Assembly (NCBI RefSeq): GCF_000212695.1
Contig: NC_015514.1
Coordinates: 2,852,001 to 2,916,000 of the forward strand
DNA: 64,000 nt
DNA from: Cellulomonas fimi ATCC 484
GTDB lineage: Bacteria; Actinomycetota; Actinomycetes; Actinomycetales; Cellulomonadaceae
Direction: 5' to 3'
The position numbers and the translations under genes were made by a program. Shown piece by piece: positions 52,989 to 63,735 of the stretch. The first letter of the stretch is position 1. Each line of letters begins with the position of its first letter. A model generated the notes under the pieces. That model did not search any database, had not been told where the DNA came from, and saw nothing but the letters and a program-made list of their open reading frames with translations.

Positions 52989-52992
<4 letters not shown>
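51760..52992 (-). CDS. mmsB: Multiple-sugar ABC transporter permease (MmsB/GguB/XylH type)
   Basis: The 410-residue polytopic protein has ~10 membrane helices. The cluster includes [23 protein letters not shown] and the C-terminal [39 protein letters not shown], which are diagnostic of the CUT2 sugar-permease family. The mid-protein insert of ~100 residues matches the xylose/multiple-sugar subgroup. It overlaps the ATPase gene by ATGA. It imports the sugar bound by the lipoprotein of 54618-55745. Confidence 0.9.
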
Positions 52993-54536
<1,544 letters not shown>

Positions 54537-54617
54537 TGCCCCTCGCTCCAGTGGTCCGTCACGGCCGTGCGGGCCGCCGGCGCGCGCTCAGGTGCGCGCC
54601 GGCGGCCCTGGCGGGTG

Positions 54618-55745
54618 TCAGAGACCCAGGTCCTCGGCCGTGTAGAAGCCGGACTCGACGAGCACCGACTCGACGGTGTCGGGGGTCACGACCTGCGGGT
54701 CGAGCAGGTAGGTCGGGACGACCTTCACACCGTTGTCGTACGTCTCCTCGTCGTTGACGTCGACGGTCTCGCCCTTGACGATCTGGTCGACCATCTTGGC
54801 GACCTGGTCACCCAGCGCGCGGGTGTCCTTCCAGACCGACATGGACTGCTTGCCGGCGATCATGTTGAGGACGTACGCCTGGTCGGCGTCCTGGCCCGTG
54901 AGGACGGGGTAGCCGTCGCCGGGCGCGTAGCCGGCGCCCTCGAGCGCCTGGGCGATGCCGAGCGCGAGCGAGTCGTTCGGCGACAGGACGACCTGGACCT
55001 TCTGGCCGCCGCCGTAGAACGAGTTGAGGCGGTTCTCCATCTCGGCCTGGGCGGTGTCGGAGCCCCAGCCCTGGATGCCGATGGACTGCCAGTCGTCGTT
55101 CGAGGCCGGGGCCTTGCCCGACGGGACGACGAGCTTGCCCTCGTCCACGTACGGCTTGAGGACGTCCCACGCGCCGGAGAAGAAGAACTTGGCGTTGTTG
55201 TCGTCCGGCGAGCCGGCGAACGGCTCGAGGTTGAACGGCCCCGCGGCGTTCTGGAGGTCGAGGGCCTCCTCGATGAACTCGCCCTGGAGCGTGCCGACCT
55301 TGTAGTTGTCGAACGTCGCGTAGTAGTCGACGTTCTCCGTGTCGTTGATGAGGCGGTCGTACGCGATGACCGGGATGTCGGCCGCGGCCGCGTCCTCGAG
55401 GACGGGCGCGAGCGCCGTGCCGTCGATCGAGGCGACGACGAGCACCTTGGCGCCCTGGTTGATCATGTTCTGCAGCTGCGTGATCTGCTGGTCGACCTTG
55501 TTGTCGGCGTACTGCAGCGTCGTCTCGTAGCCGGCGTCCTGCAGCAGCTCCTCGAGGTGGGCGCCGTCGCGGTTCCAGCGCTCGAGGCTCTTGGTCGGCA
55601 TCGCGATGCCGATGAGCGCGCCCTCGGAGCTGCCCCCGGTCTCCTCACCGGCGGCGGGCTCACGCTCCTGGCTGCAGGCCGAGAGTCCGACGATCAGGCC
55701 GGCCGTGGCGATGCCGACGGCGACCTTCCTCCATGCAAAAGACAT
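54618..55745 (-). CDS. chvE: Sugar-binding lipoprotein of the multiple-sugar transporter (ChvE-like)
   Basis: The 375-residue protein has a lipoprotein signal (GLIVGLSAC, Cys ~24) and a type I periplasmic-binding fold: ALIGIAMPTKSLERWNRDGAHLEELL, QLQNMINQGAKVLVVASIDGTAL, IPVIAYDRLINDTENVDYYATFDN and VLSPNDSLALGIAQAL, ending GQDADQAYV. The YDRLI...DYYxTFDN motif is typical of ChvE/XylF proteins binding xylose, glucose, galactose or arabinose. It is the first gene of the operon, as expected for the most abundant component. Confidence 0.9.
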   Translation of the reverse strand: MSFAWRKVAVGIATAGLIVGLSACSQEREPAAGEETGGSSEGALIGIAMPTKSLERWNRDGAHLEELLQDAGYETTLQYADNKVDQQITQLQNMINQGAKVLVVASIDGTALAPVLEDAAAADIPVIAYDRLINDTENVDYYATFDNYKVGTLQGEFIEEALDLQNAAGPFNLEPFAGSPDDNNAKFFFSGAWDVLKPYVDEGKLVVPSGKAPASNDDWQSIGIQGWGSDTAQAEMENRLNSFYGGGQKVQVVLSPNDSLALGIAQALEGAGYAPGDGYPVLTGQDADQAYVLNMIAGKQSMSVWKDTRALGDQVAKMVDQIVKGETVDVNDEETYDNGVKVVPTYLLDPQVVTPDTVESVLVESGFYTAEDLGL

Positions 55746-56056
55746 CGTTGTCCGCTCCCTGGTTGCACCGTCCGACCACGTCGTCCGAGGCGTCTCTGCC
55801 CGTCGACACCCCGCGTCGGACCTCCGTGGTCCCACGCCGTCCGGGTGGTCGGTCATGTCGGTTGAATTCAAGACCCGAAGCCAAGGTTCGAGCAAGTCCC
55901 GTTACCAACCTGTGTCATCCATCGTTGTAGGTCCGCTTTCGCGTCCCTCGTGCGGGTTAACTTTGCGATACGAAGACATGGTGACCAGGGGGCGTGCGAC
56001 CTGGACGGTTGCCGGAGGGCACGGACCGGCAAGCGCTCACCGAGCCCGAGCGTGCG
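55746..56056. other. Intergenic region upstream of the sugar transporter
   Basis: This 311-bp stretch between the binding-protein start and the 3' end of a TetR gene has lower GC than its surroundings and no supported gene. It holds the palindrome at 55862-55871 and must contain the transporter promoter. No unambiguous -35/-10 pair could be picked by eye. Confidence 0.6.
55862..55871. promoter_or_regulatory. Palindrome TTGAATTCAA, candidate operator
   Basis: A perfect 10-bp AT-rich palindrome, about 120 bp upstream of the binding-protein start in an otherwise GC-rich region. The ROK regulator in the operon is a natural candidate to bind it. Confidence 0.35.
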
Positions 56057-56647
56057 TCAGCCGCCGTCCGCCGGCGTGGGGAAGACGGCGTCGAAGACGC
56101 GCTCGATGACGGCGTGGCTCACCGTCTCGGGGTCCACCAGGTGGCGCAGCATGAGCCCCTCCCCCAGCGCGCTGCGCGCCACCGCGAGGTCGTCGACCCG
56201 CTCGGGCGGGACGTCGCCGGACGCGCGCAGGCGACGGGCGGTCAGCGCGTCGACCTGCCGGTAGCGGGTCGCGAACTCGGCGAGCAGGTCGGGCGCCTCG
56301 CGCACGGCGTAGAGCACCGCCTCGAACGCGAGCAGGCCCCAGGACCGGTCGAACTGGGCCTCGGTGCCGCGCCCGCGGCGCTCGTCGCCCCCGGCCGGAG
56401 CGCCCTCGGCAGGGCGCGACGGCTGCCCGCCCGCGCGCGCGATGTGCCGGTCGAGGACCGCGAGGAACAGCTCCTCCTTGCCGGCGAAGTTCGCGTAGAC
56501 CGCACCCTTGGTACGCCCCGCGGCCCGCGCGACATCGGCGACCGAGGCGCCGTGGAAGCCGCGGCGCCCGAAGACCTCCTGGGCGGCGTCGAGGAGGTCC
56601 TCGCGCGTCCGGGCCTGGCTCTCGGCGCGTGTCCGGGGTGCGTCCAT
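56057..56647 (-). CDS. TetR family regulator of the adjacent MFS exporter
   Basis: The 196-residue protein has the helix-turn-helix ASVADVARAAGRTKGAVYANFAGKEELF (~32-60), a flexible Gly/Arg insert near 80-95 and a helical ligand domain. The frame extends much further upstream, but TACGAT lies 6 nt before the ATG at 56647 (leaderless) and the TetR N terminus fits there. Two operator-like palindromes separate it from the divergent MFS gene, so it very probably represses that exporter. Confidence 0.85.
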   Translation of the reverse strand: MDAPRTRAESQARTREDLLDAAQEVFGRRGFHGASVADVARAAGRTKGAVYANFAGKEELFLAVLDRHIARAGGQPSRPAEGAPAGGDERRGRGTEAQFDRSWGLLAFEAVLYAVREAPDLLAEFATRYRQVDALTARRLRASGDVPPERVDDLAVARSALGEGLMLRHLVDPETVSHAVIERVFDAVFPTPADGG

Positions 56648-56653
56648 GTCGCG

Positions 56654-56659
56654 ATCGTA
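56654..56659 (-). promoter_or_regulatory. Leaderless -10 element of tetR
   Basis: TACGAT on the minus strand, 6 nt before the ATG at 56647. Confidence 0.45.
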
Positions 56660-56674
56660 CCCGTTGACGTACCG

Positions 56675-56705
56675 TTCGGAATCCGAATACCGTTCGGCAT
56701 CCGAA
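56675..56705. promoter_or_regulatory. Two tandem TetR-type operators
   Basis: TTCGGAATCCGAA (56675-56687) and TTCGGCATCCGAA (56693-56705) are palindromes with centres 18 bp apart, between the divergent tetR and MFS genes. One copy would cover each promoter. Confidence 0.65.
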
Positions 56706-56729
56706 TCGTCCGAGCCCTTCGAGGTCCCC

Positions 56730-58055
56730 GTGCCCACCCTCCTGTCGACCTCCGTGCTGACCCCCTTGCGGACCCCCGCGCTGCGCCGCCTGTGGGCCGG
56801 ACAGCTCGCCGCCCTGCTGGCCGCCGAGATCCACCTCGTGGTGCTCGCCTGGCTCGCGCTCGACCTCACCGGGTCCGGCCTCGCGCTCGGCACCGTCCTC
56901 GTCGTCGGCATGCTGCCGCGCGCCGCGCTCACGCTCGTCGGCGGCGTCACGGCCGACCGTCACGACCACCGGCGGGTCCTCGCCGCCGCGCACGCCACCC
57001 GCGCCGCCGTCGTCGCCGCCCTCGCGGTCACCGCGGCCGCCGGCGGGCTGCGGCTGTGGCACCTCGTCGCCGCCGGGCTCGCGCTCGGCGCGGTGACGGC
57101 CTTCGCCGCCCCCGCGGTGCACACCGTCGTGCCGCGCGAGTGCCCGCCCGAGCAGCTGCGCGCGGGCAACGCCCTGCTGCGCGGGACCGCGGAGGTCGTC
57201 GGCACCGCCGGGCCCGTCCTCGGCGGCGGCCTCGTCGCCCTCGCCGGCACCGGCCCGACCCTCGCCGCCGTCGCGAGCTGCTACACCCTCGCGTTCGTCG
57301 TCACGGCGTCGTTGCTGGTCCGCGCGCCCGCCGGGTCGCCGTGGCGCGGCACGTCCGCCGCCGCGCAGCCCGCTCCGCCGCACGGGACGCGCGGCAGCCT
57401 GCGCCGCACCCTCGCCGACCTGCGGGAGGGGGCCGCCGCGCTGCGGCACGACCCGTTCGCCCTGCGCGTCCTCGCCCTCGTCGCCGCCGCCGGGCTGGCG
57501 CTCAGCGGGCCCGTGACCGTCGGCGTCCCGTGGCTCGCGCGCCGCGAGCTCGACCTCGACGCCGCCGCGTTCGGCCTGCTCCTGTCGCTGTGGACCGCCG
57601 GCTCGCTGCTGGGCGTCGTGATCGCCGGGTCGGTCCGGCGCGTCCCCCGCTGGCGCGTCGCCATGACGACCGTCGCCGGGGTGCTCGTCGCCGCACTCGT
57701 CACGCTCGCCACGACCCCGACCCTGCCCGTCGCCGCCGCCTGCCTGCTCGCGATGGGCACCGCCGCGGGCGCGCTGAACGTCCTGCTCGTCACGTGGCTG
57801 CAGCAGCGCGCACCGGCGGAGGCGCTCGGCCGGATCATGAGCTGGGCCGAGCTCGCCGAGGTGGTCGTCGCCCCCGTGTCCTACCTCGCCGCCGGCGTAC
57901 TCCTCGACGCCTCGCTCACCGCGCTGTTCGTCGGCGCCGCCGCGGTCCTCCTGCTCGGCACGCTCGCCGTCGTCACGCCCGGGCTGCGCCCCACGGGTGC
58001 CGCGGTCAGGCCTCGACCGACTGCGACCGGCGCCAGCGGATCCCCGCCTCGATGA
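56730..58055 (+). CDS. MFS transporter (multidrug-exporter-like)
   Basis: The 441-residue protein has about 12 membrane helices. It includes the motif-A-like loop [14 protein letters not shown] between helices 2 and 3, and a second half beginning [34 protein letters not shown]. It belongs to the enterobactin-exporter/tetracycline-type MFS group; the exported compound is unknown. GAGG lies 5 nt before the GTG at 56730. The last 50 bases overlap the 3' end of the convergent prfB gene. Confidence 0.85.
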   Translation: MPTLLSTSVLTPLRTPALRRLWAGQLAALLAAEIHLVVLAWLALDLTGSGLALGTVLVVGMLPRAALTLVGGVTADRHDHRRVLAAAHATRAAVVAALAVTAAAGGLRLWHLVAAGLALGAVTAFAAPAVHTVVPRECPPEQLRAGNALLRGTAEVVGTAGPVLGGGLVALAGTGPTLAAVASCYTLAFVVTASLLVRAPAGSPWRGTSAAAQPAPPHGTRGSLRRTLADLREGAAALRHDPFALRVLALVAAAGLALSGPVTVGVPWLARRELDLDAAAFGLLLSLWTAGSLLGVVIAGSVRRVPRWRVAMTTVAGVLVAALVTLATTPTLPVAAACLLAMGTAAGALNVLLVTWLQQRAPAEALGRIMSWAELAEVVVAPVSYLAAGVLLDASLTALFVGAAAVLLLGTLAVVTPGLRPTGAAVRPRPTATGASGSPPR

Positions 58056-59118
58056 AGTCGTCGATGTCGCCGTCGAACACCGCCGACGGGTTGCCGACCT
58101 CGTGCTCCGTGCGCAGGTCCTTGACCATCTGGTACGGCTGCAGCACGTAGGAGCGCATCTGGTCGCCCCACGACGCCTTGATGTCCCCCGCGAGCTCCTT
58201 CTTCTTCGCGTCCTCCTCGGCCTTGCGGACCAGCAGGAGGCGCGACTGCAGGACCCGCAGCGCCGCGGCGCGGTTCTGGATCTGCGACTTCTCGTTCTGC
58301 ATCGACACGACGATGCCCGTCGGGATGTGCGTCATGCGGACCGCCGAGTCGGTCGTGTTGACCGACTGGCCACCGGGGCCCGACGAGCGGAACACGTCGA
58401 CCTTGATCTCCGACTCCGGGATCTCGATCGAGTCCGTCTGCTCGATGAGCGGGATGACCTCGACCGCCGCGAACGACGTCTGCCGGCGCCCCTGGTTGTC
58501 GAACGGCGAGATGCGGACCAGGCGGTGCGTGCCCGCCTCGACCGACAGGTGCCCGAACGCGTACGGCGCCTTGACCTCGAACGTCGCCGACTTCAGGCCC
58601 GCCTCCTCGGCGTAGCTCGTGTCGAGGACCGTCGTCGGGTAGCCGTGCCGCTCCGCCCAGCGCAGGTACATCCGCAGCAGCATCTCCGCGAAGTCCGCGG
58701 CGTCGACGCCGCCCGCGCCCGACCGGATCGTCACGACCGCCTCGCGCTGGTCGTACTCGCCGTTCAGGAGGGTGCGGACCTCGAGCTCCCCCAGGTCCTT
58801 GCGGATCCCGGTCAGCTCGACCTCGGCCTCGGCGAGGCTGTCCTCGTCCTCCATCTCGACGCCCAGCTCGACGAGCGTCTCCAGGTCGTCGATGCGCCCG
58901 CCCAGCTTCGCGACCCGGTCCAGCTCCGCCTGCGTCGCCGACAGCGCGCTCGTGACCTTCTGCGCCGCGTCCGGGTCGTCCCAGAGGTTCGGCACGCTCG
59001 CCTGCTCCGAGAGCAGCGCGATCTTCGCCTTGAGCGCCGTCGGGTCGCTCACCGCCTGGATGGACTCCAGGGTCGTGCGCAGCTCGCGGATCTCGGCGGG
59101 GAAGTCGGTGGTGGCCAC
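58006..59118 (-). CDS. prfB: Peptide chain release factor 2
   Basis: The 370-residue protein has the RF2 stop-codon recognition tripeptide SPF (~204, in [11 protein letters not shown]) and the catalytic GGQ (~249, in [17 protein letters not shown]). It releases peptides at UGA and UAA. The frame is continuous from the GTG at 59118, so the programmed frameshift known from E. coli RF2 is absent. The frame continues upstream to 59286, but the family N terminus ([13 protein letters not shown]) and a -10 element at 59127 support 59118. Confidence 0.95.
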   Translation of the reverse strand: MATTDFPAEIRELRTTLESIQAVSDPTALKAKIALLSEQASVPNLWDDPDAAQKVTSALSATQAELDRVAKLGGRIDDLETLVELGVEMEDEDSLAEAEVELTGIRKDLGELEVRTLLNGEYDQREAVVTIRSGAGGVDAADFAEMLLRMYLRWAERHGYPTTVLDTSYAEEAGLKSATFEVKAPYAFGHLSVEAGTHRLVRISPFDNQGRRQTSFAAVEVIPLIEQTDSIEIPESEIKVDVFRSSGPGGQSVNTTDSAVRMTHIPTGIVVSMQNEKSQIQNRAAALRVLQSRLLLVRKAEEDAKKKELAGDIKASWGDQMRSYVLQPYQMVKDLRTEHEVGNPSAVFDGDIDDFIEAGIRWRRSQSVEA

Positions 59119-59126
59119 GACCGTCC

Positions 59127-59132
59127 AGGTTA
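59127..59132 (-). promoter_or_regulatory. -10 element of prfB
   Basis: TAACCT on the minus strand lies 8 nt before the GTG at 59118. It implies a leaderless or nearly leaderless mRNA; no good ribosome site is present. Confidence 0.4.
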
Positions 59133-59158
59133 CCCGGTGTCGCGCCCGGACCATCTCG

Positions 59159-59164
59159 TAGCCT
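59159..59164 (+). promoter_or_regulatory. -10 element of the NUDIX gene
   Basis: TAGCCT lies 6 nt before the GTG at 59171, again leaderless. It is divergent from the prfB element 27 bp away. Confidence 0.4.
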
Positions 59165-59170
59165 CGGACG

Positions 59171-59608
59171 GTGGCCATCCGGGTGAGCGCGTACGCCGTC
59201 GTCGTCGAGCCGCGCGGGATGCTCCTGTCCCGCCTCGCCCCCATGGTCGGCGTCGGCCCGAAGTGGACCATGCCCGGCGGCGGCATCGACCCGTACGAGG
59301 ACCCCGCCGACGCCGTCGTCCGCGAGGTGCGCGAGGAGACCGGGTACGACGTCGCGGTCGACGAGCTCCTCGGCCTGTCGTCGCTCGTCGTCGACCCCGC
59401 CGTCGCCCCGACGAACCTGCCCGAGAAGACGCACCTGCTGCGGGTCGTCTACCGCGCGCACGTCGTCGGCGGCGACCTGCGTCACGAGTCGGACGGCAGC
59501 ACCGACCTCGCCGCCTGGGTCCCGCTCGCCGACCTCGACGACCTCTACCGCGTCGAGCTCGTCGACAGGGCCCGCCGCATGGCGGGCCTGCTCCCCGACC
59601 CCGCCTGA
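59171..59608 (+). CDS. NUDIX hydrolase
   Basis: The 145-residue protein contains the Nudix box in full: [26 protein letters not shown] (about residues 36-61, G-x5-E-x7-R-E-V-x-E-E-x-G). It should hydrolyse a nucleoside diphosphate linked to another moiety using Mg2+; the substrate is unknown. It starts at GTG 59171, divergent from prfB, and ends 92 nt before dinB, with which it may share a house-cleaning role. Confidence 0.88.
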   Translation: MAIRVSAYAVVVEPRGMLLSRLAPMVGVGPKWTMPGGGIDPYEDPADAVVREVREETGYDVAVDELLGLSSLVVDPAVAPTNLPEKTHLLRVVYRAHVVGGDLRHESDGSTDLAAWVPLADLDDLYRVELVDRARRMAGLLPDPA

Positions 59609-59687
59609 CGCGGGAACCGGGCCCGCGGCGACCGCGTCCCGGTCGATCTCCCCCGCCCGGGTGCTGGCGCGATGTGGGTGGCACGTT

Positions 59688-59701
59688 CGAACATGTGTTC
59701 G
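59688..59701. promoter_or_regulatory. LexA box (SOS operator) of dinB
   Basis: CGAACATGTGTTCG is a perfect palindrome that matches the actinobacterial SOS consensus CGAAC-N4-GTTCG. It ends on the first base of the dinB start codon. Confidence 0.85.
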
Positions 59702-60903
59702 TGAGCGAGGTGCCCGGTCGACGCGCGGCGATCCTGCACGCCGACCTCGACGCGTTCTACGCGTCGGTCGAGCAGCGGGACGACCCGCGCCTGCGCGGGC
59801 ACCCCGTCGCGGTCGGCGGAGGCGTCGTCCTCGCCTGCTCGTACGAGGCCAAGCGCCGCGGCGTGAAGACCGCGATGAGCGGCCGGCAGGCCCGCGCCCT
59901 GTGCCCCGACCTCATCGAGGTCCGCCCCCGCTTCGACGCCTACGTCCAGGCGAGCCGGGCGGTGTTCGACATCTTCCACGCGACGACGCCGCAGGTGCAG
60001 GGGGTGTCGATCGACGAGGCGTTCCTCGACGTGTCCGGGCTGCACCGCATCGACGTCCCGCCCGTCGGGATCGCCGTGCGGCTGCGCCGTCAGGTCCGCG
60101 AGCAGGTGGGCCTGCCCATCACGGTCGGCGTCGCGCGCACGCCGTTCCTCGCCAAGGTCGCCTCACGGGTCGGCAAGCCCGACGGCCTCGTGCACGTCCC
60201 GCCCGACCGCGAGGACGCGTTCCTGCACCCGCTCCCCCTCGAGCTCCTGTGGGGCGTCGGAGAGGTCACCGCCCGCAAGCTGCACGGCTACGGCCTCGTC
60301 ACCGCCGGCGACGTCGCGACGCTCCCCGAGTCGGTGCTCGTCGGCGCCCTGGGACCCGCCGCGGGCCGGCACCTGCACGCCGTCGTCCACGGCCGCACGC
60401 CCGAGCGCGTCGAGACCGGCCGTCGGCGCGGCTCCATCGGCGCGCAGCGCGCGCTCGGTCGCGGCCCCCACGAACCCGAGCACGTGCACGCCGCGCTGCT
60501 CGGCCTCGTCGACCGCGTCTGCCGCCGGATGCGCGTCGCGCACCGCACCGCCCGCACCGTCGTGCTGCGGCTCCGGTTCGAGGACTACACGCGCGCGACC
60601 CGCTCGCGGTCCTTCCGGCACGCCACCTCGTCCGGCGCCGACCTCGCAGCCGCCGCCGTCGCGCTCCTCGACTCCGCGGCTCCCCTGGTCCGCGAGCGCG
60701 GCCTGACCCTCGTCGGCGTCGCCCTGACGAACCTCGAGTCCGACGCGGTCGTCCAGCCCCAGCTCCCCCTCGACGGCCCCGACACCGGCCTGCTCGACTC
60801 GACCCTCGACTCCCTCGCCGACCGCTTCGGCCGGAGCACCGTCACGCGTGCGAGCCTCCTGCACCGCGGCGACGGCATCGCCGTCCCCCTCCTGCCCGAC
60901 TAG
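59701..60903 (+). CDS. dinB: DNA polymerase IV (Y-family)
   Basis: The 400-residue polymerase has the catalytic carboxylates in HADLDAFYASVEQ (Asp15) and QGVSIDEAFLD (~104-105), the LACSYEAKRRGVKTAMSG finger, the helix-hairpin-helix LLWGVGEVTARKLHGYGL, and a little-finger domain with GSIGAQRALGRGP. It carries out error-prone lesion bypass. Start GTG 59701 overlaps the LexA box; GTG 59710 is an alternative. A near C-terminal QPQLPLDGP looks like a beta-clamp-binding peptide, so clamp interaction is expected. Confidence 0.93.
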   Translation: MSEVPGRRAAILHADLDAFYASVEQRDDPRLRGHPVAVGGGVVLACSYEAKRRGVKTAMSGRQARALCPDLIEVRPRFDAYVQASRAVFDIFHATTPQVQGVSIDEAFLDVSGLHRIDVPPVGIAVRLRRQVREQVGLPITVGVARTPFLAKVASRVGKPDGLVHVPPDREDAFLHPLPLELLWGVGEVTARKLHGYGLVTAGDVATLPESVLVGALGPAAGRHLHAVVHGRTPERVETGRRRGSIGAQRALGRGPHEPEHVHAALLGLVDRVCRRMRVAHRTARTVVLRLRFEDYTRATRSRSFRHATSSGADLAAAAVALLDSAAPLVRERGLTLVGVALTNLESDAVVQPQLPLDGPDTGLLDSTLDSLADRFGRSTVTRASLLHRGDGIAVPLLPD

Positions 60904-60912
60904 GGCGGGGGA

Positions 60913-60958
60913 CGGACGAGCGCCGCACCCCGGCTGCCCGAGGTGCGGCGCTCGTCCG
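60913..60958. terminator. Bidirectional terminator hairpin after dinB
   Basis: A perfect 17-bp stem (60913-60929 with 60942-60958) around a 12-nt loop, placed between convergent genes. There is no T-run. Confidence 0.75.
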
Positions 60959-60962
60959 GGCG

Positions 60963-63362
60963 TCAGTCGCCGAACGACTCGCCGTTGAGCCCTGCGAGGT
61001 GGAGCTCACCACCGCTGAACCCGTACGACACCTCGAACCAGTAGTCGTCGGTGTCCGACTGGCCCGGCTCGGCCTCCCAGTACTCCGCGGCGGGCAGGTC
61101 GTAGGTGACCTTCGCGGTGCCCGTCACGTACAGCGTCAGCGAGAACATGTCGAAGGAGGACGTCTCGAACGTCGGCTCGCCGTCGCTCGACCACGTGACG
61201 TTGACCGCCTCGTCAGCGCGCCAGTCGTACACGTCGAGGTTGCAGTCGTCCACGTCGAGGACCGTGCTCGCCAGGCACTCGTCGAGCAGCTGCGACGCCT
61301 GCTCCTCGGCTGCGGCGACGGCCTCGTCGGTGAGGTCGTACGTCAGGAACGACGACCCGTCGAGGCCGTCGACCGACCCGTCCGGGAACACCGTGACGGT
61401 GACCTGCGGGCTCTCCAGCAGCCCCTCGGCGTCGGCGGGCACCGCCAACGCGAGGGTGTACGTGCCCGGCAGCACCGAGACGCTGTCGCGCTCGACGGTG
61501 GTGCCGTTGACGAGCAGCTCGTCGGCGTCCATCGGCAGCACCATCGACGCGTCGAACGACGGCACCTGCGGCGCGTCCAGCTCCCACCGGTCGAACACCA
61601 GGTACTGCGTGCCCGACTTCGACAGCGTGAACTGCTGCGTCACCGTCGACCCGTCCTGCTTCGCCTGGACGGTCACGAACGCCCTGTCGCCCTCGGTCGT
61701 GACCTTCGTGATCCGGGCGCCCGTCGGGCGCCCTTCGACGTCGGCGTAGAGCTCGTTCGTGAGCAGCGTCCGCCGGGCGTTCGGCAGGTCCGGGTCCGCC
61801 AGCGCGAAGGCACCCTCGACGTCTCCCGCCTCGAGTGCGGCGACATACTGCTCGACGGGCTTGGCCGGCGTGAACACGACGTTCTGCACGACCGCGCGCG
61901 CCCCCACGGCCCCGCCGATGAGCACAGCCGCGCCGAGGACGCTGAAGCCGATGATCTTCGCCTTGCGGGAGTCGACGGTCCGCGGTGCCGACGAGCCGTC
62001 GGGGCCCGTCAGGGTCGCCCCCGTGATCGCCGGGTCCTGCTTCGTCACCCGCGCGTACAGGCCGGGCAGGCCGGGGACCAGGGCGACGACGACGGGCGCG
62101 GCGTAGCGTTCGGCGACCTCGATGACGAGGCCCCACACGGCCGCGATCACGACGGTCACCCACGCGATCTGGAGGCTGCCGCCCCCTGCCCCGCTGCCGA
62201 TGAACCCGAGGTCACCGGCGCCCGAGACGGACACCTTGGTCGCGAGGATCGTGACGACGCAGGCGGCGGCGAGCACGGCGGGCGTGACCCATGCGCCGCG
62301 CCAGTCCCGGGGGCCGGACGCGAGCAGCCCCCGCACGCCGGCGACGAGCACGCCGATCACGACGAGGGCGAGCGTCAGCCACAGCGCACCGGGGACGTCG
62401 TCGGTGAACAGGCTCAGGGTGTTGTCGCCGTCGCTGGCGAGGTCTCCGGTGAGGGTGAGACTGCCGAGGCCGCCGATCGTGGCGACGTAGGCGAGCGCGT
62501 TGGGCAGGACGGTCAGGAAGAGCCCCACCGTGCCCGCGAACCCGATCTTGACGAGGCCGACGACGAGCGCGACGACCGCACCGATCCCGGCCGCTGCGAC
62601 GGTGCCCGTCGCGACGTTCGCGACCGCCCGTCCCACGAGGGTGGGGACGCGGATGCCGAGCCGGCCGAGGTCGAGGTGACCGCCCGCGGTCGCGTACCCG
62701 AGCGCCGCGCCGAGCGTCCCCACGACGAGTCCGCCGAAGAGCACTTCGAACGGCTTGACCCCGATGGACGCGTCCGCGGACAGCAGGTCGAAGTCCGCCG
62801 CCCACGTGATCTTCGCGACGCCGGCGACGACCGCACCGATGACGCCGAGGATCGCACCCGCCGACACGGAGTCACGCCAGCGGTCCTTCGCCGTCAGCGA
62901 CGGGACGGCTCGCAGCGACGTCACGAGCCACGCCGCGGCGAGGCCCACGAGGGTGAGGCTCAGCGGGACCAGCGTGATCTGGCCGTACGCCGACGCGAGC
63001 CCCTCGTTGGCCGAACCGCCCGCTCGCAGGGGTCCGAACAGCGCCATGCCCGTGAGCAGGAACGGCAGCTTGGTCGTCGCACCGTCGGGCACCGCACCGC
63101 TGTCCGGGGATGCGCTGGACGCGACGACGCCGGCGATGATCGCGACGAGCAGCATCGCCCCGTACGACGCTGCGGCGGCGATCGCCGGCGTCGCGAGGAA
63201 GCCGAGGTTGGGCGCAGTGACGACGATCTGGGTCGTCTGACCGGCGGGGGGCGGCGTCTGCTCCACGGTGGGGGCAGCTTCCTGGACGGGGAGTCCCCGC
63301 GCGGGGGTCGTCGTCTGCGCCTCCTCGGGAAGAGCAGCGTCGGGAGAGTCGGTTGTACTCAT
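60963..63362 (-). CDS. Large polytopic membrane protein with extracytoplasmic C terminus
   Basis: The 799-residue protein has a Pro/Thr-rich N terminus (1-50), about ten membrane helices in the first ~420 residues with Gly/Ala-rich loops, a cytoplasmic loop (~420-450), a further helix (~463-485, SVLGAAVLIGGAVGARAVV), and a ~300-residue extracytoplasmic region. The last part includes a DUF4878-like stretch (VEQYVAALEAGDVEGAFALADPDL) and a repeated beta-rich segment. It looks like an actinobacterial envelope protein of unknown function; no transporter family is recognised. ATG start. Confidence 0.7.
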   Translation of the reverse strand: MSTTDSPDAALPEEAQTTTPARGLPVQEAAPTVEQTPPPAGQTTQIVVTAPNLGFLATPAIAAAASYGAMLLVAIIAGVVASSASPDSGAVPDGATTKLPFLLTGMALFGPLRAGGSANEGLASAYGQITLVPLSLTLVGLAAAWLVTSLRAVPSLTAKDRWRDSVSAGAILGVIGAVVAGVAKITWAADFDLLSADASIGVKPFEVLFGGLVVGTLGAALGYATAGGHLDLGRLGIRVPTLVGRAVANVATGTVAAAGIGAVVALVVGLVKIGFAGTVGLFLTVLPNALAYVATIGGLGSLTLTGDLASDGDNTLSLFTDDVPGALWLTLALVVIGVLVAGVRGLLASGPRDWRGAWVTPAVLAAACVVTILATKVSVSGAGDLGFIGSGAGGGSLQIAWVTVVIAAVWGLVIEVAERYAAPVVVALVPGLPGLYARVTKQDPAITGATLTGPDGSSAPRTVDSRKAKIIGFSVLGAAVLIGGAVGARAVVQNVVFTPAKPVEQYVAALEAGDVEGAFALADPDLPNARRTLLTNELYADVEGRPTGARITKVTTEGDRAFVTVQAKQDGSTVTQQFTLSKSGTQYLVFDRWELDAPQVPSFDASMVLPMDADELLVNGTTVERDSVSVLPGTYTLALAVPADAEGLLESPQVTVTVFPDGSVDGLDGSSFLTYDLTDEAVAAAEEQASQLLDECLASTVLDVDDCNLDVYDWRADEAVNVTWSSDGEPTFETSSFDMFSLTLYVTGTAKVTYDLPAAEYWEAEPGQSDTDDYWFEVSYGFSGGELHLAGLNGESFGD

Positions 63363-63735
63363 TTACGGTCCTTCTTGCACGAGTGGATCGGCGACGTCGA
63401 CAAAGCGCGAACGATATCGCAGAATCAGCCGCACGAGTTCGCACAACCACGCCAAAACGGCCGCCCCCATACAAAGTGGGTCGCGCAGCCGCGGCGTTTT
63501 TCTGGCACGGGTGTCAGAAAAGGAACCCACGGCGCCCTGAGCGCGACACGACGGCCGGACGAGACGGGGGCGAGCCGCACTGTCCCTCGGCGACGTGCCG
63601 AGGGGATGCAGCCGGGCGGCCTGCGGCGAATCCTCCTCCTCGACCAGCGCGTCGATGCGTCCTTTGCCCTCCCCTCAAGCCCCAACACCGCACGGGAATG
63701 CCGCACATCACCGCGCCGGGGCACACCGGACGAAA
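63363..63735. other. Intergenic region upstream of the large membrane protein
   Basis: No gene is supported here. The strip is less GC-rich than its neighbours and contains a long inverted repeat at 63498-63521. It presumably carries the promoter of the leftward membrane-protein gene. Short open frames on both strands lack ribosome sites and coding character. Confidence 0.5.
63498..63521. promoter_or_regulatory. 24-bp inverted repeat
   Basis: Arms TTTTCTGGCAC and GTGTCAGAAAA are complementary except for one G-T pair, around GG. The T-run precedes and the A-run follows the stem on the plus strand, so it is not a classical terminator. A protein-binding site is likelier. Confidence 0.45.

Noticed and set aside
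58006..59118. Programmed frameshift in prfB
   Set aside because: The frame is continuous with no in-frame TGA near codon 26, as in other actinobacteria.
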